Positions 1 through 10,407 of a stretch of DNA of 64,000 nt are shown one piece after another (the first letter of the stretch is position 1; each line of letters begins with the position of its first letter). The notes below the pieces were generated by a model. That model ran no database searches. It was not told the origin of the DNA and worked only from the letters and a program-made list of their open reading frames with translations. A program made the position numbers and the translations under genes. The DNA lies in the NCBI GenBank assembly GCA_954871525.1, contig OX940869.1, positions 22,844,001 to 22,908,000 on the forward strand. The letters are read 5' to 3'. The DNA is from Parietaria judaica. Taxonomy: Eukaryota > Streptophyta > Magnoliopsida > Rosales > Urticaceae.

Positions 1-294
1 GATCGTTCTGATTCGTGCAACAATCTGCATCAAATCGTACTCCTCGACCCTAAATAGGCGGTCGAACTTACCAAGGCGATTGGCCCAGCCCATAAATTAT
101 TAGGCCCACCAATGTGTAACCCAACCCGAACCACCAACAACCTCTGATCTTTTACGAAGTGGTACTTAAAAAGAATAAGTTAGATTGGCCTTTTATGACA
201 ATTCGAGTTATATTGGCTACGTCGGATGTTCTCAAATTGAAGTACTATTTTAAAAGTGGAATAAAATTATACATATAAATTTTCAAATACATAC
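1..294. other. Flank of element A, no gene seen
   Basis: AT-rich sequence with no supportable gene. The last five bases (290-294, CATAC) are the left copy of the target-site duplication of element A. The right copy is at 13157-13161. Confidence 0.6.
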
Positions 295-1824
295 TGTTGA
301 TGCCGTTTTTTGGATCAAACACTGTAGAGGCCCAATTGCTGGTGTTGGGCCAGGCCCAATTGGTGGTGTTGGGCCAGGCCCAATATCGTTTCGTTGACTT
401 TTGGTGGGCTGATGTTGACTTGTGTTGGGCTTGTTGGCAATATTGCGGGGATGACAGATTGTTTCCCTCTCTTGATGTGTATGATACGGATTCCGAGCGA
501 AGTTCCTGGCACTGAGATCGAAACGTATCGTTCGCCGTTCGTGATCCGGCGATCCAGGGATACGCACTACCTGTTCCCTCTAATGGACTAGGCCCGGGTT
601 ACAGGTTCGGGCTCCTCACAGGATCGGGTTCCCACGAACGGGAGAGTGTGTTTGATCCAACAGTGAATCGTAGGAGATTGGACCCTCAGCCTGTGAAGTC
701 GATCCTAGTGTGGGTCCTACAGACTGTCCACAAAGTCATGATATCTATAAAAGATATGGATTGGGAGACAGAACGGGTTCCGCACAGAGCTAGAATTAGG
801 ACAGGCGGGGTCGTCAATCGTCCCGGGATTTTCTCCAGGGGTTCCCCTCAGGGTGATTCCGTGGTGGTAGGGATCTTAGAGAAATTCCCTCAGGTTTTCC
901 CCTGCGACCTGAATCGTGGGTCCAGACCCGTGTCCCTGGGCTATCTGTACTGCCGCGTAAGGGACAGTGAGATAGACCGAGCACAACAAGGAACATAACC
1001 TATCAGGAGGGTCATAAATCGTGTAGGAATTTCCCCAGGGCTTCCGCTATCTTCCTCTTTTTTGACCTGAGAAAAGAATACCCGAGGTCAAGGGAAACAG
1101 GGGGGGTTACCCCCTAATTCACCTCCGACGCCCAACATTAGTATAATATTTTTGGGGGAGACGAGTATAGAGAGGGTAGAGAGAAGCTCGAGAGGTTTCG
1201 AGACGGTTTTCAGTTGTGTTTGAAATTGTGAATGAGGCTTCTATTTATAATAGGAGGCACGGGTTCGGAAACAAATAAATATAGTTTCGGGAAGCCCCTG
1301 GGTGCAAATTTTACATGTATTTTGATCCTCAGAGTGAGAGGAAGCGATTGCCGCCGTCGAATTGCCCACACGCGCGGGAAACGTCCGCTGTGTGCAGGAA
1401 GGTGTAAAACACCTCTTTTTTCCTTGGCTGACACGTGTCCAGATGCAATTGAGGGCTGCAAATGGGCTGCTGAGGTGGCAGGGAGCAAGTGGGGGCGAGT
1501 GGCAAGGGCAAGGTGGTCTTTTGCCTGCCACGTGGCAGCATTTGGTGGCTGCTGAGCATGCGGGGCCCACCAAAGTGCGTCCGAAATGTTTTTTCGCCCC
1601 GAGCTCGTCCCGCGTTCGTTTTTAACAAATTATATGTCGTTTTTGGTTGTTTTCATATTTTTAAGAGCAACAGGATACTTTGGTTTGCGAAAATGGGCCT
1701 CTGGAGCATGTTTTTGGGTTTTGAATTGATATGATTAAATAAACAATGAATAAAAGAAAATTAATTTGATAATTTTCTTTTAGTTAATTATCCGTAAAAT
1801 CAATTCCGAGAATTACCCGTAACA
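295..1824 (-). repeat. Left LTR of element A (3' LTR, long form)
   Basis: It matches the right LTR at both ends but is 1530 bp instead of 984. The extra part is about 545 bp (roughly 590-1136), joined in the right LTR at a short AGT-type match. There is also a tandem copy of a roughly 24-bp unit near 340-385. A TATA box in element sense (TATAAAT, minus strand) lies at 1249-1243. Confidence 0.9.
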
Positions 1825-1850
1825 TTAACCCCCCCCCCCCCCCATTTTTA
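1825..1850 (-). other. Polypurine tract of element A
   Basis: A run of about 16 C on the plus strand directly abuts the inner edge of the left LTR. Read on the minus strand it is a poly-G tract just before the 3' LTR, the expected place for plus-strand priming of reverse transcription. Confidence 0.8.
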
Positions 1851-1878
1851 TGGGAATTTATGATTTCCGTAAAACTTC

Positions 1879-1954
1879 TATAAATTCGCGGTGGGCCCTT
1901 TCATTTTCGAACGTTCCAGAACGAAGCGAGACTTGCGGATTTTGAAAAGTAAGT
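1879..1954 (+). promoter_or_regulatory. Putative antisense-gene promoter and leader 5' splice site (element A)
   Basis: TATAAA at 1879-1884 is followed 70 bp later by a perfect donor, AAA|GTAAGT, with GT at 1949. Elements B and C show the same TATA-to-donor layout with 84 and 71 bp, which argues against chance. The likely leader acceptor is the TTTTCAG ending near 2948. Transcription and splicing are inferred, not shown. Confidence 0.55.
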
Positions 1955-2099
1955 TTTTCGAACTTATGTATCTTTTAATCCGATCGAATTTTGTGAAAAT
2001 CGGATCGAAGTCGGGTCATTTTTTAGAAAACAACCACATTTTTCTATCTGGCCCCATGGAGAACCAAGGGGAAGTTGACCCAGCCAACTGGCCGGAGTG

Positions 2100-2880
2100 T
2101 GCCGTCGCTGGAGAGGACCGCCATTGGGGTCAGCTAGGTCCGGCGAGGTTACCAGAGGAGGAGGACAACGCATGCGGCGGTGAGGCGGCACGGGAAGGCA
2201 CGGGCTCGCCTGTGCAGGCCTTGGCAAGGTCAGCCAAGCCCTATGCAGCGCGCCGTGGTTTGCCATCGCCGGTGGAGGAGCCCACGAGCAGCAGGAGGTC
2301 ACGACGAGCCCGATCGTGGTGGTGGCTCGTGACGGTGTGGCCGCAGGAGGCCGGACAGAGCCCCACACCAGTCGCAGATCTCGGGAGCTTGGGGGCGGTG
2401 CTGTGCTGCTCGACGTCGCCGGAGATGGGTCCCCCGAGGACCGGGAGACCATGGCGAGTCCGGCTGGGGTGGTGGCGTCCGTCAGCGTGGCCAGAGAAGG
2501 CCGGTCGGTATCGGGCTTTTTGTGTGGGTTTGGCGATGCTAGGGGCGGCTAGGTTGAGCTTGCCGTCGCCGGCGATGGGTCCCTCGTGGATCGGGAGGAC
2601 CGGGCGACCCCGATGGGGGTGGTAGCAGGCGGCACCGTGGCCGGAGGAGACGCGTGGGCCTCTGGGCCCTTGCTCGGGTCCGATGGAGTCGGGCCTGACC
2701 ACGGCAGGGCTACGCTATCTGTCGTAGCCGGTGACGGGCTCCGCGATGTTTGGGGAGTCGGGGCAACCCCGTCTGTGGTGGTGCTGGTCGCCGAAGGTGG
2801 CCGGGGAATAGCGGTTCCCCCGTCGGGTCCCTTGTGGGCCCGGGCTCTTCAGCCCGGTCTCCAGGGAGTTCTCCGCTCAT
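2100..2880. repeat. GC-rich tandem repeat of about 150 bp
   Basis: A CGCCGG box followed by GATGGGTCC-like sequence recurs at 2267, 2417 and 2567, exactly 150 bp apart, with degenerate copies near 2106 and 2725. The block lies inside the putative leader intron of the antisense gene. Because 150 is a multiple of three, long frames stay open on both strands here, but I see no protein family in them. Confidence 0.65.
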
Positions 2881-3150
2881 CGTGGTGTTCCGGATTTTTT
2901 CCCGCTTTCTTCAGGCGGTGTCCCAGGTCCATCATTGAACCTTTTCAGCTCATCGGGCTTTTGGCGGGCATTTAGTGGTAATGCCCATGCCTTGACTTTT
3001 GGTCCGGGGTCGAGGTCTAGCCTTCCCGTTCCTGCCGACCTATTAGGGTTATTCTCCCCAAGGTTCAGATCAAGTGGTCTTTTGGCGGCAGACTCTTCGG
3101 CTGGTGTTGTCCGAGCGTCACAGTTGGCTCCCAGCGGGATTCTGGGAGGA

Positions 3151-5263
3151 ATGTCTGGTCCGTCGCCTTATACTGGCAGGGCGACGTCACCTGTTGGGAT
3201 CCCTATTCGGGATTTGAATGTTGTTGCCGGGTCGGATCAGATATCCCTCGGCGTAGATATTGATTTCCGCGTTGTCGTTGCAGGTACTAGGCATGAGGCT
3301 ATTGGCGCGGGCGGACCGCGTCATAGAGCCGTTATAGCAGGCGGGTCATGCCCGATTTTTCATCGGAATGTTAGGAGGCGGATCGAACCCGAGCATCATA
3401 AGCCCCTGAGGTTTTGGTTTGATCCTCCGCAGGACCTTTCAGAAATTGACATCCCGAGTGTTGTCACCCCTAGGGACTTAGAGACCTTCTTCCGGGATGA
3501 AGGATTGGTCCCTATCGAAGGGGTTCGCGCACCGGCTGCTAGGTCGGTTCCCAGCCGGCCCGATGAAGGGATGGTGGAGGTACCTCTAGAAAGTATCCGT
3601 CTCGGTTTTTTGTTGCCGATTCAACCACTCCTAGAGGGCCTTTTGTTATCTTTGGGTTTGCACTCGCTTCAGCTTAGCCCGGACGCTTGCTATTACATCG
3701 CAGGCTGTTATTCGTTGTGGCTGGAAGAACGCGGTCGTGAATTGTCTGCCGACCAATTTTTTCAGTTCTTCCTGTTCCGGCTCTTCTGGGGAGCGAGGGG
3801 ATTCGAGAACTGGTCCGTGCTTGATTCGGACAAGGGTCTCAGCGTCATCGGCCTTCATCAATATTCGGACCCTGATTGGCATAAACTTTGGGTATGGGTG
3901 CCGAGTATTTATCTTGGATCGGCGCCTCAACGCCTGGGCACTCCTCCACCGCGTTCGCGCCCGACCACCGAGGGCCATGATTTTGCCAGCTTTTTATGGT
4001 GAGATCTGCTACTCCCAAATTTTTTGCTCCTTATTTGGAGCGGTCGGCGTGGATCCGATCGGGGTAGATCCCACCCAGCTGTTTGTGTACGAGCTGTCTT
4101 GAGAGACCCCAACTTGTTCATGGTTTTTACTAGTGACTGTTCCTACCTCTTCAGCGGAAGTTTCATCTTTTTCTTACTTGTGTTGTTTCCTGACAGGTTT
4201 GCTATTTTTGCAGGCATGGAGGAAGAAGGCAATATTTCAGCAGAAGATTCACGTGGGCCTGTCCCAGACGCCTCTATTTTAAGGCGTCGGGCTCGCCGTT
4301 CGACACGGGCCGCGGAGAGGTCCGCTGCTGCTGTCTGTCTGTCCCCCGCGACGGGTGCTCCTCAGGTCACTGCCTCGTTTCAGACTCCCGAGGCTTCATC
4401 CTCGCGCACGGCCCTTTTTCCAGAGGGTGTGGCGCCTTGGCTGTTCGACCCGAATGTCTTTGAGTTTGCTCTTCCCCTGGAGAAGCTTCTTGCTTCTGGG
4501 ACTGTGACTCCCCAGGTGTGTCTTTTGTTGATTCGTTTTGTTGCTTGCGCCAAGTTTTTCTGACTTTTCTTTTGTGTGTGCAGATTCCCTCAGCGTTTGC
4601 CGTCGGGGGGGGGGGGGGGCAGCTATCCCGAATCCCTTTCGGGATCAGGGCATTGAAGCCTGGAATTCTCAGGAGGTGCACAATCTCGGCCAGAGGGTTT
4701 TAGCTACCGAGCGTGAGTGCTGGGAGCTACGCTTCCGTCTTGAGTCATCGCACGGTGGCATGGCTGTGGCTCTTCGGATGCTACGTGAGGCCCAGGACAC
4801 CGGGGCACGTCTCGTGGCCCGACTGTGCCGGGGGTCTGTGGAGTATCATAACGCCGCTCTGGCGTTGGCGACTGCTCGGGGCCAACAGGTAGCCCTTGAG
4901 GAAGAGATGCAACGTGTGCAGGGCACTGTAGCGGAGCTGGGAAATGCCCAGTTCTTGGAGGGTTTCCGCACGTGTCTCGGTGCAGTGGTGCTGGCGAACA
5001 TTGGAATGCACATCTGCACTTCTTTTTGCAATGATGACCCCACGATGCCGACTTCCATGCGTGCCTCGCTGGAGCCATTCCTTGCTTCCATTCCGCCTCC
5101 TCCTCAAATCGTGGATTTCAACTTTGCAGGGGACCCCCAGGGTGATTTGGGTGCTACTGTCAGCAGCGCCTCAGCAGGCGTAGACCAGCAGTACCAGGGT
5201 GATTCCGGTGTTCACGTCCCGCAGACTCCTAGAGGAGGTGATCAGGCTGAGCAGGAGGAGTGA
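3151..5263 (+). pseudogene. Antisense extra ORF of element A (PF04195-like plus coiled coil)
   Basis: This is a multi-exon gene opposite to gag-pol. The first in-frame ATG is at 3151. Exon 1 runs to 3998 and encodes, near its end, a region resembling PF04195 (putative gypsy-type transposon): a LLPIQPLLEGLL stretch, then QLSPDACYYIAGCY, then a Trp-rich tail. The predicted introns are 3999-4196 (GTGAGA to TGACAG) and 4516-4583 (GTGTGT to GTGCAG), both frame-compatible. The last exon (4584-5263) is helical and looks like a coiled coil, with a Gln/Asp/Glu-rich tail. A 15-G run at 4605-4619 puts the last exon out of frame with exon 2, so the copy is broken there. Function is unknown. Related extra ORFs occur in many Tat elements. 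Confidence 0.68.
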
Positions 5264-6755
5264 CTTTGGGTGGCAACTCTTTTTCTTATGTAGACGTATT
5301 TCCCCTTTTTGTTTGTATATACGCATCTTTTTTAGGGACCGTAGCTATACACTCCACCGTCTGTGGTGAAATTTTGTACATACCCTCAGGGGTATTTTAG
5401 TGTAGATGCTGACATTCTCGGTCTCCTTGGACATGCGATGGATTTTGTATTACCGTTTTGCTCGTTCGCCTGTGGTTAGGGCGTGTCGACTGGTTGTGGT
5501 ATGTTTATGGGTAGCAGCCTTTTCTCGGTTTTACCCCCTTTCTATTTGCCGCAGGTGCTTTTTCTTTTTCAGGTGGTGCGCATGCTTTTAAGCTTCTTTT
5601 CGGGTTTTAGCGCTTTTTCCTGTTTTTGAATTACGTCAGAATTGTGATTATGGTCTTTCAGTCGAGGTGGGTGCTTTTTGTGCGGACCGTTGATTTTGAC
5701 TTTGTATCTGTGTTGGCGAGGCTGAGCTCCTGCTGTTTCGTACCGAGTGTCGCTTATGAGGCACTCGGCTGTTGTGCCTGAGTAGGCGGGTTTAAGGCCC
5801 GAGCCGTACAAGGTCCTTGTGCCGACAGATGCTTTGGAGGCGCTCGATCTTTTTCGGAGGTCAGCGCTTGTGAGGCAGCTTACTGTCTCGATGCCGAGTT
5901 TTGCGCCTTTTGGGCGGCTTACGGTTTCAGACTTTGAGCCAGAGTAGAGACTCTAGTTGTTCGGGGTTCATGCCTTAGCGTCTATCCCCCCGAGCCGAGA
6001 TGCCGGTGTTTGCGTTTTGGACGTCTGACGGTTCCGGACGTATGCCAGAAGCGAGGTTCTGGTCTTTTGCCAAAGTCTGCGCTACGAGCGTCTTACCGTT
6101 TTGGACTTTAAGGACAGGTCTATGCCCCTGGTCTTTTCTGAGGTTGGCGCTTTTGAGGCATCATACCATTACGGAGTCTACGCCTGGGTTGACGGGATCG
6201 AGGTCCAGGCCATACTAGTTGTTTGGCGCCTGAGTAGGCGGGATCGAAGATGCGGGCCATACTAGGTCTTTTGTGCCGAGTGGCGCTGCTTGGTCTTTGG
6301 TGCCTGAGTAGGCGGGATCGAGGTTCGGGCCATACTATGTTTTTGGTACCTGAGTAGGCGGGATCGAAGATCCGGGCCGTACTAGGTCCTTTTACCGACG
6401 TTTGCGCTTTAAGATCTGGTTGTGGTATGTTTTTTTTTTTTTTGTCTACTCTATCAATCAACCCCCCAGTTTTTGAGTAATCTGGAAAGATTGTGAGAAA
6501 ACTAATCCCTGGAGGCAGCCGTCTCTAATTTCTGGAAAGTTCTCAGGAAATATTTGAAGTTTTTCATTATTCGGCGCTTCTTGTAGCGCTCATATTTTAT
6601 ATTGGATAAGACGTTACATATATGTAATTGGCTCTTATCTTCAACTCGGCTTTTGGCTTTAGGTTGGATCTTAGCATCTGGTTGGATCTTAGCATCCGGT
6701 TGGATCTTTGCTTCAGCTTGGACCTTTGTTTTGGGTAGGCCTAGTAGAGCGGGCG
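5264..6755. repeat. Non-coding 3' region of element A with degenerate tandem repeats
   Basis: Between the antisense gene and pol, a unit beginning GCCTGAGTAGGCGGG and ending near CGGGCCATACTAG recurs at 5776, 6182 (degenerate), 6228, 6302 and 6348, with steps of 46, 74 and 46 bp. A 16-bp motif (GGTTGGATCTTAGCAT) also repeats at 6663-6715. The region matches in position the 39-bp and 38-bp arrays of elements B and C, but not in sequence. Confidence 0.7.
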
Positions 6756-8276
6756 TTACTGGTGGTACTGCCTCAAGTGTTCCACGTTCAAGGGGCGGAG
6801 GACTTCCCGACCGCCCATGTCTTCGAGCCGGTAAATTCCGTCTCTGATTACTTTTGTGACGCGATATGGGCCTTCCCATGTGGGTCCAAGGACTCCCGCA
6901 CCGTGGACTTGTGTGTTAGGTCCCACCTTTCTCAGGACCAGGCTTCCTTCCAAGAAACGTTGCTCTTTGACTTTGGAGTTGTAGTAACGTTCGACAACTC
7001 GTTTCTGGGCCACCAGACGCGTGTAGGCTTTGTTTCGCTTTTCCTTGACAAGGTCGAGCTCTTGCTGCAAGGCCTTGTCGTTTCGTTCTTTGTCGAAGAG
7101 CTCTACTCGTGCTGATGCGACCGCTATTTCAGTGGGGATGACTGCCTCAACGCCGTATGTCAGGGCGAAAGGGGTTTCGCCCATGGCATTTCGGGTTGTT
7201 GTTCGGTATGCCTAGAGGACCGAGGGCAGCTCTTCTTCCCATTTTCCTTTCTTTTCGTCGAGCTTCTTTTTCAGGATCAACTTGATGTTTTTGTTGGCAG
7301 ACTCGACCTGCCCGTTCGCCTGAGGAGAGACGGGCGATGAGTAAGTGTTGTTGATCCCGAGCTCGCTACAGAAGGCTAGAAGGTCCACGTTGTTAAACTG
7401 CTTGGCATTATTGGTAATGAGCGATTCTGGGATCCCGTGCCGACAAACTATGTTGCGCCAAATGAAGTTAGTCGTGTTGGTCTGCGTGATCCATCCGATT
7501 GGCTCTGCTTCGACCCACTTGGTGAAATAATCGACCGCAACTATTGTGTATTCAACCCCTCCTGGGGCCTTTGGCAATTTTCCGATCAAGTCGATTCCCC
7601 ATTTGGCAAACGGGCGAGGAACCAGCACTGGGCATAACGGCACTGCTGGCTGGCGCGGTAACGTGGCGAACCGCTAACATTTTTCACATTTTTGGGCCAT
7701 CTCGATCGCGTCTTTTTTTAGAGTTGGCCAGAAGTACCCTTGTTTCAGGGCCTTAAAGCCGAGGGATCGCCCCGCGTAGTGGTTTCCGCACACTCCTTCA
7801 TGAATTTCTCGAAGGATGAGGTTGGCGTCGTCTTCGGGAAGACATTTCAGGAGAGGTTGCATGAAGCCACGTTTGTAGAGTTCTCCGTTGTACAACACAT
7901 ATCTCGTTGCGCGAAACATGAGTTGTCTAGCTTTGTTGCGGTCGGTGGGTAAGGTACCGTGTTTCAGGTACCCTGCTATCGGAGTCATCCAGTTTTTACC
8001 GGCTTCATCTGATGTATTGAAGACTTCGGTTGGTCGAGTACCATGTTTCAGGTGTCCGACTACTAGCGGTATCCATTTTTCAGTGGCTCCGTCGGTCGTG
8101 GTGAGAACTTCGTTGGTACAGTGGGCATTATGTTTCAGGTACCCGCTTGTTGGTGACATCCGCTTTTCAGCGGTTCCGTTGAACGTTGCGAGGCCTTCAA
8201 CCTTCTTGATTGAAGGGTGCACGAGGGATTCGACGGGAACCTTCCCAAGCTCTTCATTGTCGGCCCCTGATGCCAT
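6756..8276 (-). pseudogene. Element A integrase (decayed)
   Basis: In minus-strand order there is an HHCC zinc-binding region (around 7830-7674, ending with a CEKC pair), the catalytic core (7643-7212) and a C-terminal part with a GPTWEGPYRV (GPY/F-type) motif (7184-6756). The core keeps the first Asp (GIDLIG) and the Glu (NGQVESANK). The second catalytic Asp position reads LITNNAKQF where LIT-D-N-G is normal, so Asp is replaced by Asn. Stops separate the three parts. A 28-29-residue segment ahead of the zinc region is present three times. The protein would join cDNA to host DNA, but this copy should be inactive. Confidence 0.85.
7961..8218 (-). repeat. Triplicated segment in the RNase H-integrase linker of element A
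   Basis: The DNA word GTTTCAGG begins repeat copies at 7961, 8045 and 8132, spaced 84 and 87 bp. On the minus strand each copy encodes about 28-29 residues ending in a YLKHGT-like motif. Element B has a single related segment here. The spacings are multiples of three, so the frame is kept. Confidence 0.75.
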
Positions 8277-8417
8277 TCAGGCTAATGTTTCGGCCTCGGA
8301 GTTTTTGGCACGCGGTATCTGGGCCACTTCGTACCAAGCTAGGAACTCTAGATGGTGCTGGGTTTCTGCTAGGTAGGCCGCCATGTTGTTTTCCTTTGCC
8401 TGATATTCTCCTTCCAC

Positions 8418-9440
8418 TTACTTCACAATAACCTGGGAGTCACAGTAGATCCACAGGTTTTTCACAGCGAGTCTTTGTGCGATTTGTAGTCCGGCTAGCA
8501 GAGCTTCATATTCGGCTTCGTTGTTTGAGGCCTTAATTCCGAAACGAATGGCGTAACGGAGCTTTCCACCATCCGGGTTAGTGAGCAATATTCCAGCTCC
8601 TGAACCATGCGTATTCGAGGCGCCGTCCACGTGCAGAGTCCATATTGGCCCTTCGGGATTTGCTTTCCTATTGGCGTCTTCTGGAAGTTTGTCAATTTCT
8701 TATTCGGTCTCGACTTTGGTGTCGTAAGTGAACTCGGCGATGAAATCTGCTACGGCCTGACCTTTGATGGCGACTCGGGGTTGGTACTCAATGCCGTATT
8801 CCCCCAGCTCTTGCGACCAGATCGCCATGCGTGAAGAAGTGCCTTTAAGGAGCACCTTTTGCATAGGATACTCGGTTCGTACCATAATTTGGTGGGCTTG
8901 GAAGTATGGGCGAAGTTTCTTCGCAGTGGTAATCAGCGTGAGTGCCAACTTCTCGATTTGTTCTTAACGCATTTCAGCGTCAAGAAGGGCCTTGCTGACA
9001 TAGTAGATTAGCAGTTGCTTCTTTTCTTCTTCTCGGACCAAGACGGTGCTGACTGCCCCGGTCGAGACGGAGAGGTAGAGGAAGAGCATCTCCTCATCCT
9101 TTGGTTTTGACAGTAAAGGAGGCGATCCGAGGTAACTTTTCAGCTCCTGGAAGACGGCTTCGCACTTTTCGTCCCAAGTGAAGTTCTTTCCGCCTTTGAG
9201 GGCCTGAAAGAACGGTTGACATTGATCCGTAGCTTTTGATACGAATCGTCCTAGGGCGTTGATGCGCCCGTTGAGGCTTTAAACTTCTCTTATCCTCTAC
9301 GGGCTCTTCATCTCGAGTAAGGCTTGGATCTTTTCGGGGTTTGCCTTGATTTCTCGTCGTTTAATGATGTATCCCAGGAACTCTCCTGACTCGACTGTGA
9401 ATGCGCATTTGGCGGGGTTCAGCTTCAGCTGGGTCGATAC
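8418..9440 (-). pseudogene. Element A RT remnant, RNase H and archaeal-type RNase H
   Basis: Reading downward on the minus strand, from about 9440 there is the RT tail, starting LNPAKCAF and continuing through the thumb (RINALGRFVSKATDQ). Next comes the usual retroelement RNase H (to about 8700) and then a second, archaeal-type RNase H (8630-8418, VDGASN...GSGAGI, NNEAEYEALLAGL, YCDSQ). Several stops interrupt it. The RT palm with the catalytic Asp pair is absent. At about 9433 the LKLNPAKCAF part joins directly to sequence encoding FAWSHADMPGIDP-like residues that belong before the RT core. This is an internal deletion of roughly 190 codons by comparison with C. Confidence 0.85.
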
Positions 9441-9550
9441 CGGGCATATCGGCGTGCGACCAAGCGAAAATGTCCCTGAACTCTCGTAGGAAAGCGATCA
9501 ACTGCGTCCTGATCATGACCCGTAACTGAGCTCCGATTGTGACACATTTT

Positions 9551-10128
9551 TCAGGTGCTCTCGTCTACCATGATTTGGGTCACGTCAGAGGAGGGCTCCA
9601 TGGTCGATTTGCGTCTATCGTCTCTAGGATAGAGCTCGCCAAGTATCCGAGCATCTTTCAGCTCGGGGGCGAGTTTGTCTCCGAGTTGGCGGATAGTACT
9701 GATGATTAGTTCATTTTTTGCTCCTTTCGTCCCTTGGGCGTAGCAGGAGCGAGACTCTCGCTGGCTTCCTTTCATGACTCCTATCCCGTTTTCCGTTGGA
9801 AATTTGACGAGTACATGAAAGGTGGACGAGATGGCCTGCAGCTTGTTGAGACTTGGTCTACCCATGATGATGTTGTAGGCCGATGGCTGGTCCACAACGA
9901 GGTGATTAGGGCCCTGTCCTCCGAGCAAAAAGTTGTTGGCAACTCGATGGCGCCTTCGGCGAGAACTGGTTTCCCGTTGAAGCCGTAGAGCGGAGTCTTG
10001 ACTAGTGTCGGAACGAGTCCTTTCAGACTCATACGCTCTAGGGCTGCCTTGAAGATGATGTCAGCTGAGCTCCCGTTATCGACCAACACCCGTCGTAACC
10101 GGTTGTTGGCGATTAGCGTCTCGACCAC
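9551..10128 (-). pseudogene. Element A aspartic protease (decayed)
   Basis: The minus-strand sequence carries the retropepsin active-site motif VLVDNGSSADIIF (around 10090-10050), followed by YGFNGKPV. The downstream half, PSAYNIIMGRPSLN, lies in another frame (9928-9551), so at least one frameshift separates the halves. The protease would cut the Gag-Pol precursor. It sits between gag and the RT remnant, as expected for gypsy elements. Confidence 0.85.
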
Positions 10129-10407
10129 GATTGCGTCGTTGTGGGGATGCGAAACTCTTCGGGCTTCTTCCGCCGTGAAAGTTATCGTTTGGCTAGGAAG
10201 TACATTGGGTGTACATCCGAGGTTGGCTAAGTTGATCTGGTGCGTCTCTCGATCTCCTTCTAAGGCTCGAGCGTATCTTTTTTGCTTGTGGCATGAGTCT
10301 CCGGTTTCGGGTCCGCCCAGGATGGTAGAGATGACATTGTACTGCGAGGGCTAGGACCTTTCTTGTTCCTTGTCTGGCCGAGGTTGGTCCAGACCGCCAC
10401 CTCGGTG

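Noticed and set aside
1210..1628. Several overlapping ORFs in the left LTR of element A, with partners at 12462-12960
   Set aside because: They lie wholly inside LTRs on opposite strands and look like chance frames around the promoter region.
1891..2702. Long GC-rich ORFs on both strands as a host gene
   Set aside because: The frames stay open because of a 150-bp tandem repeat in GC-rich DNA, and no family signature is present.
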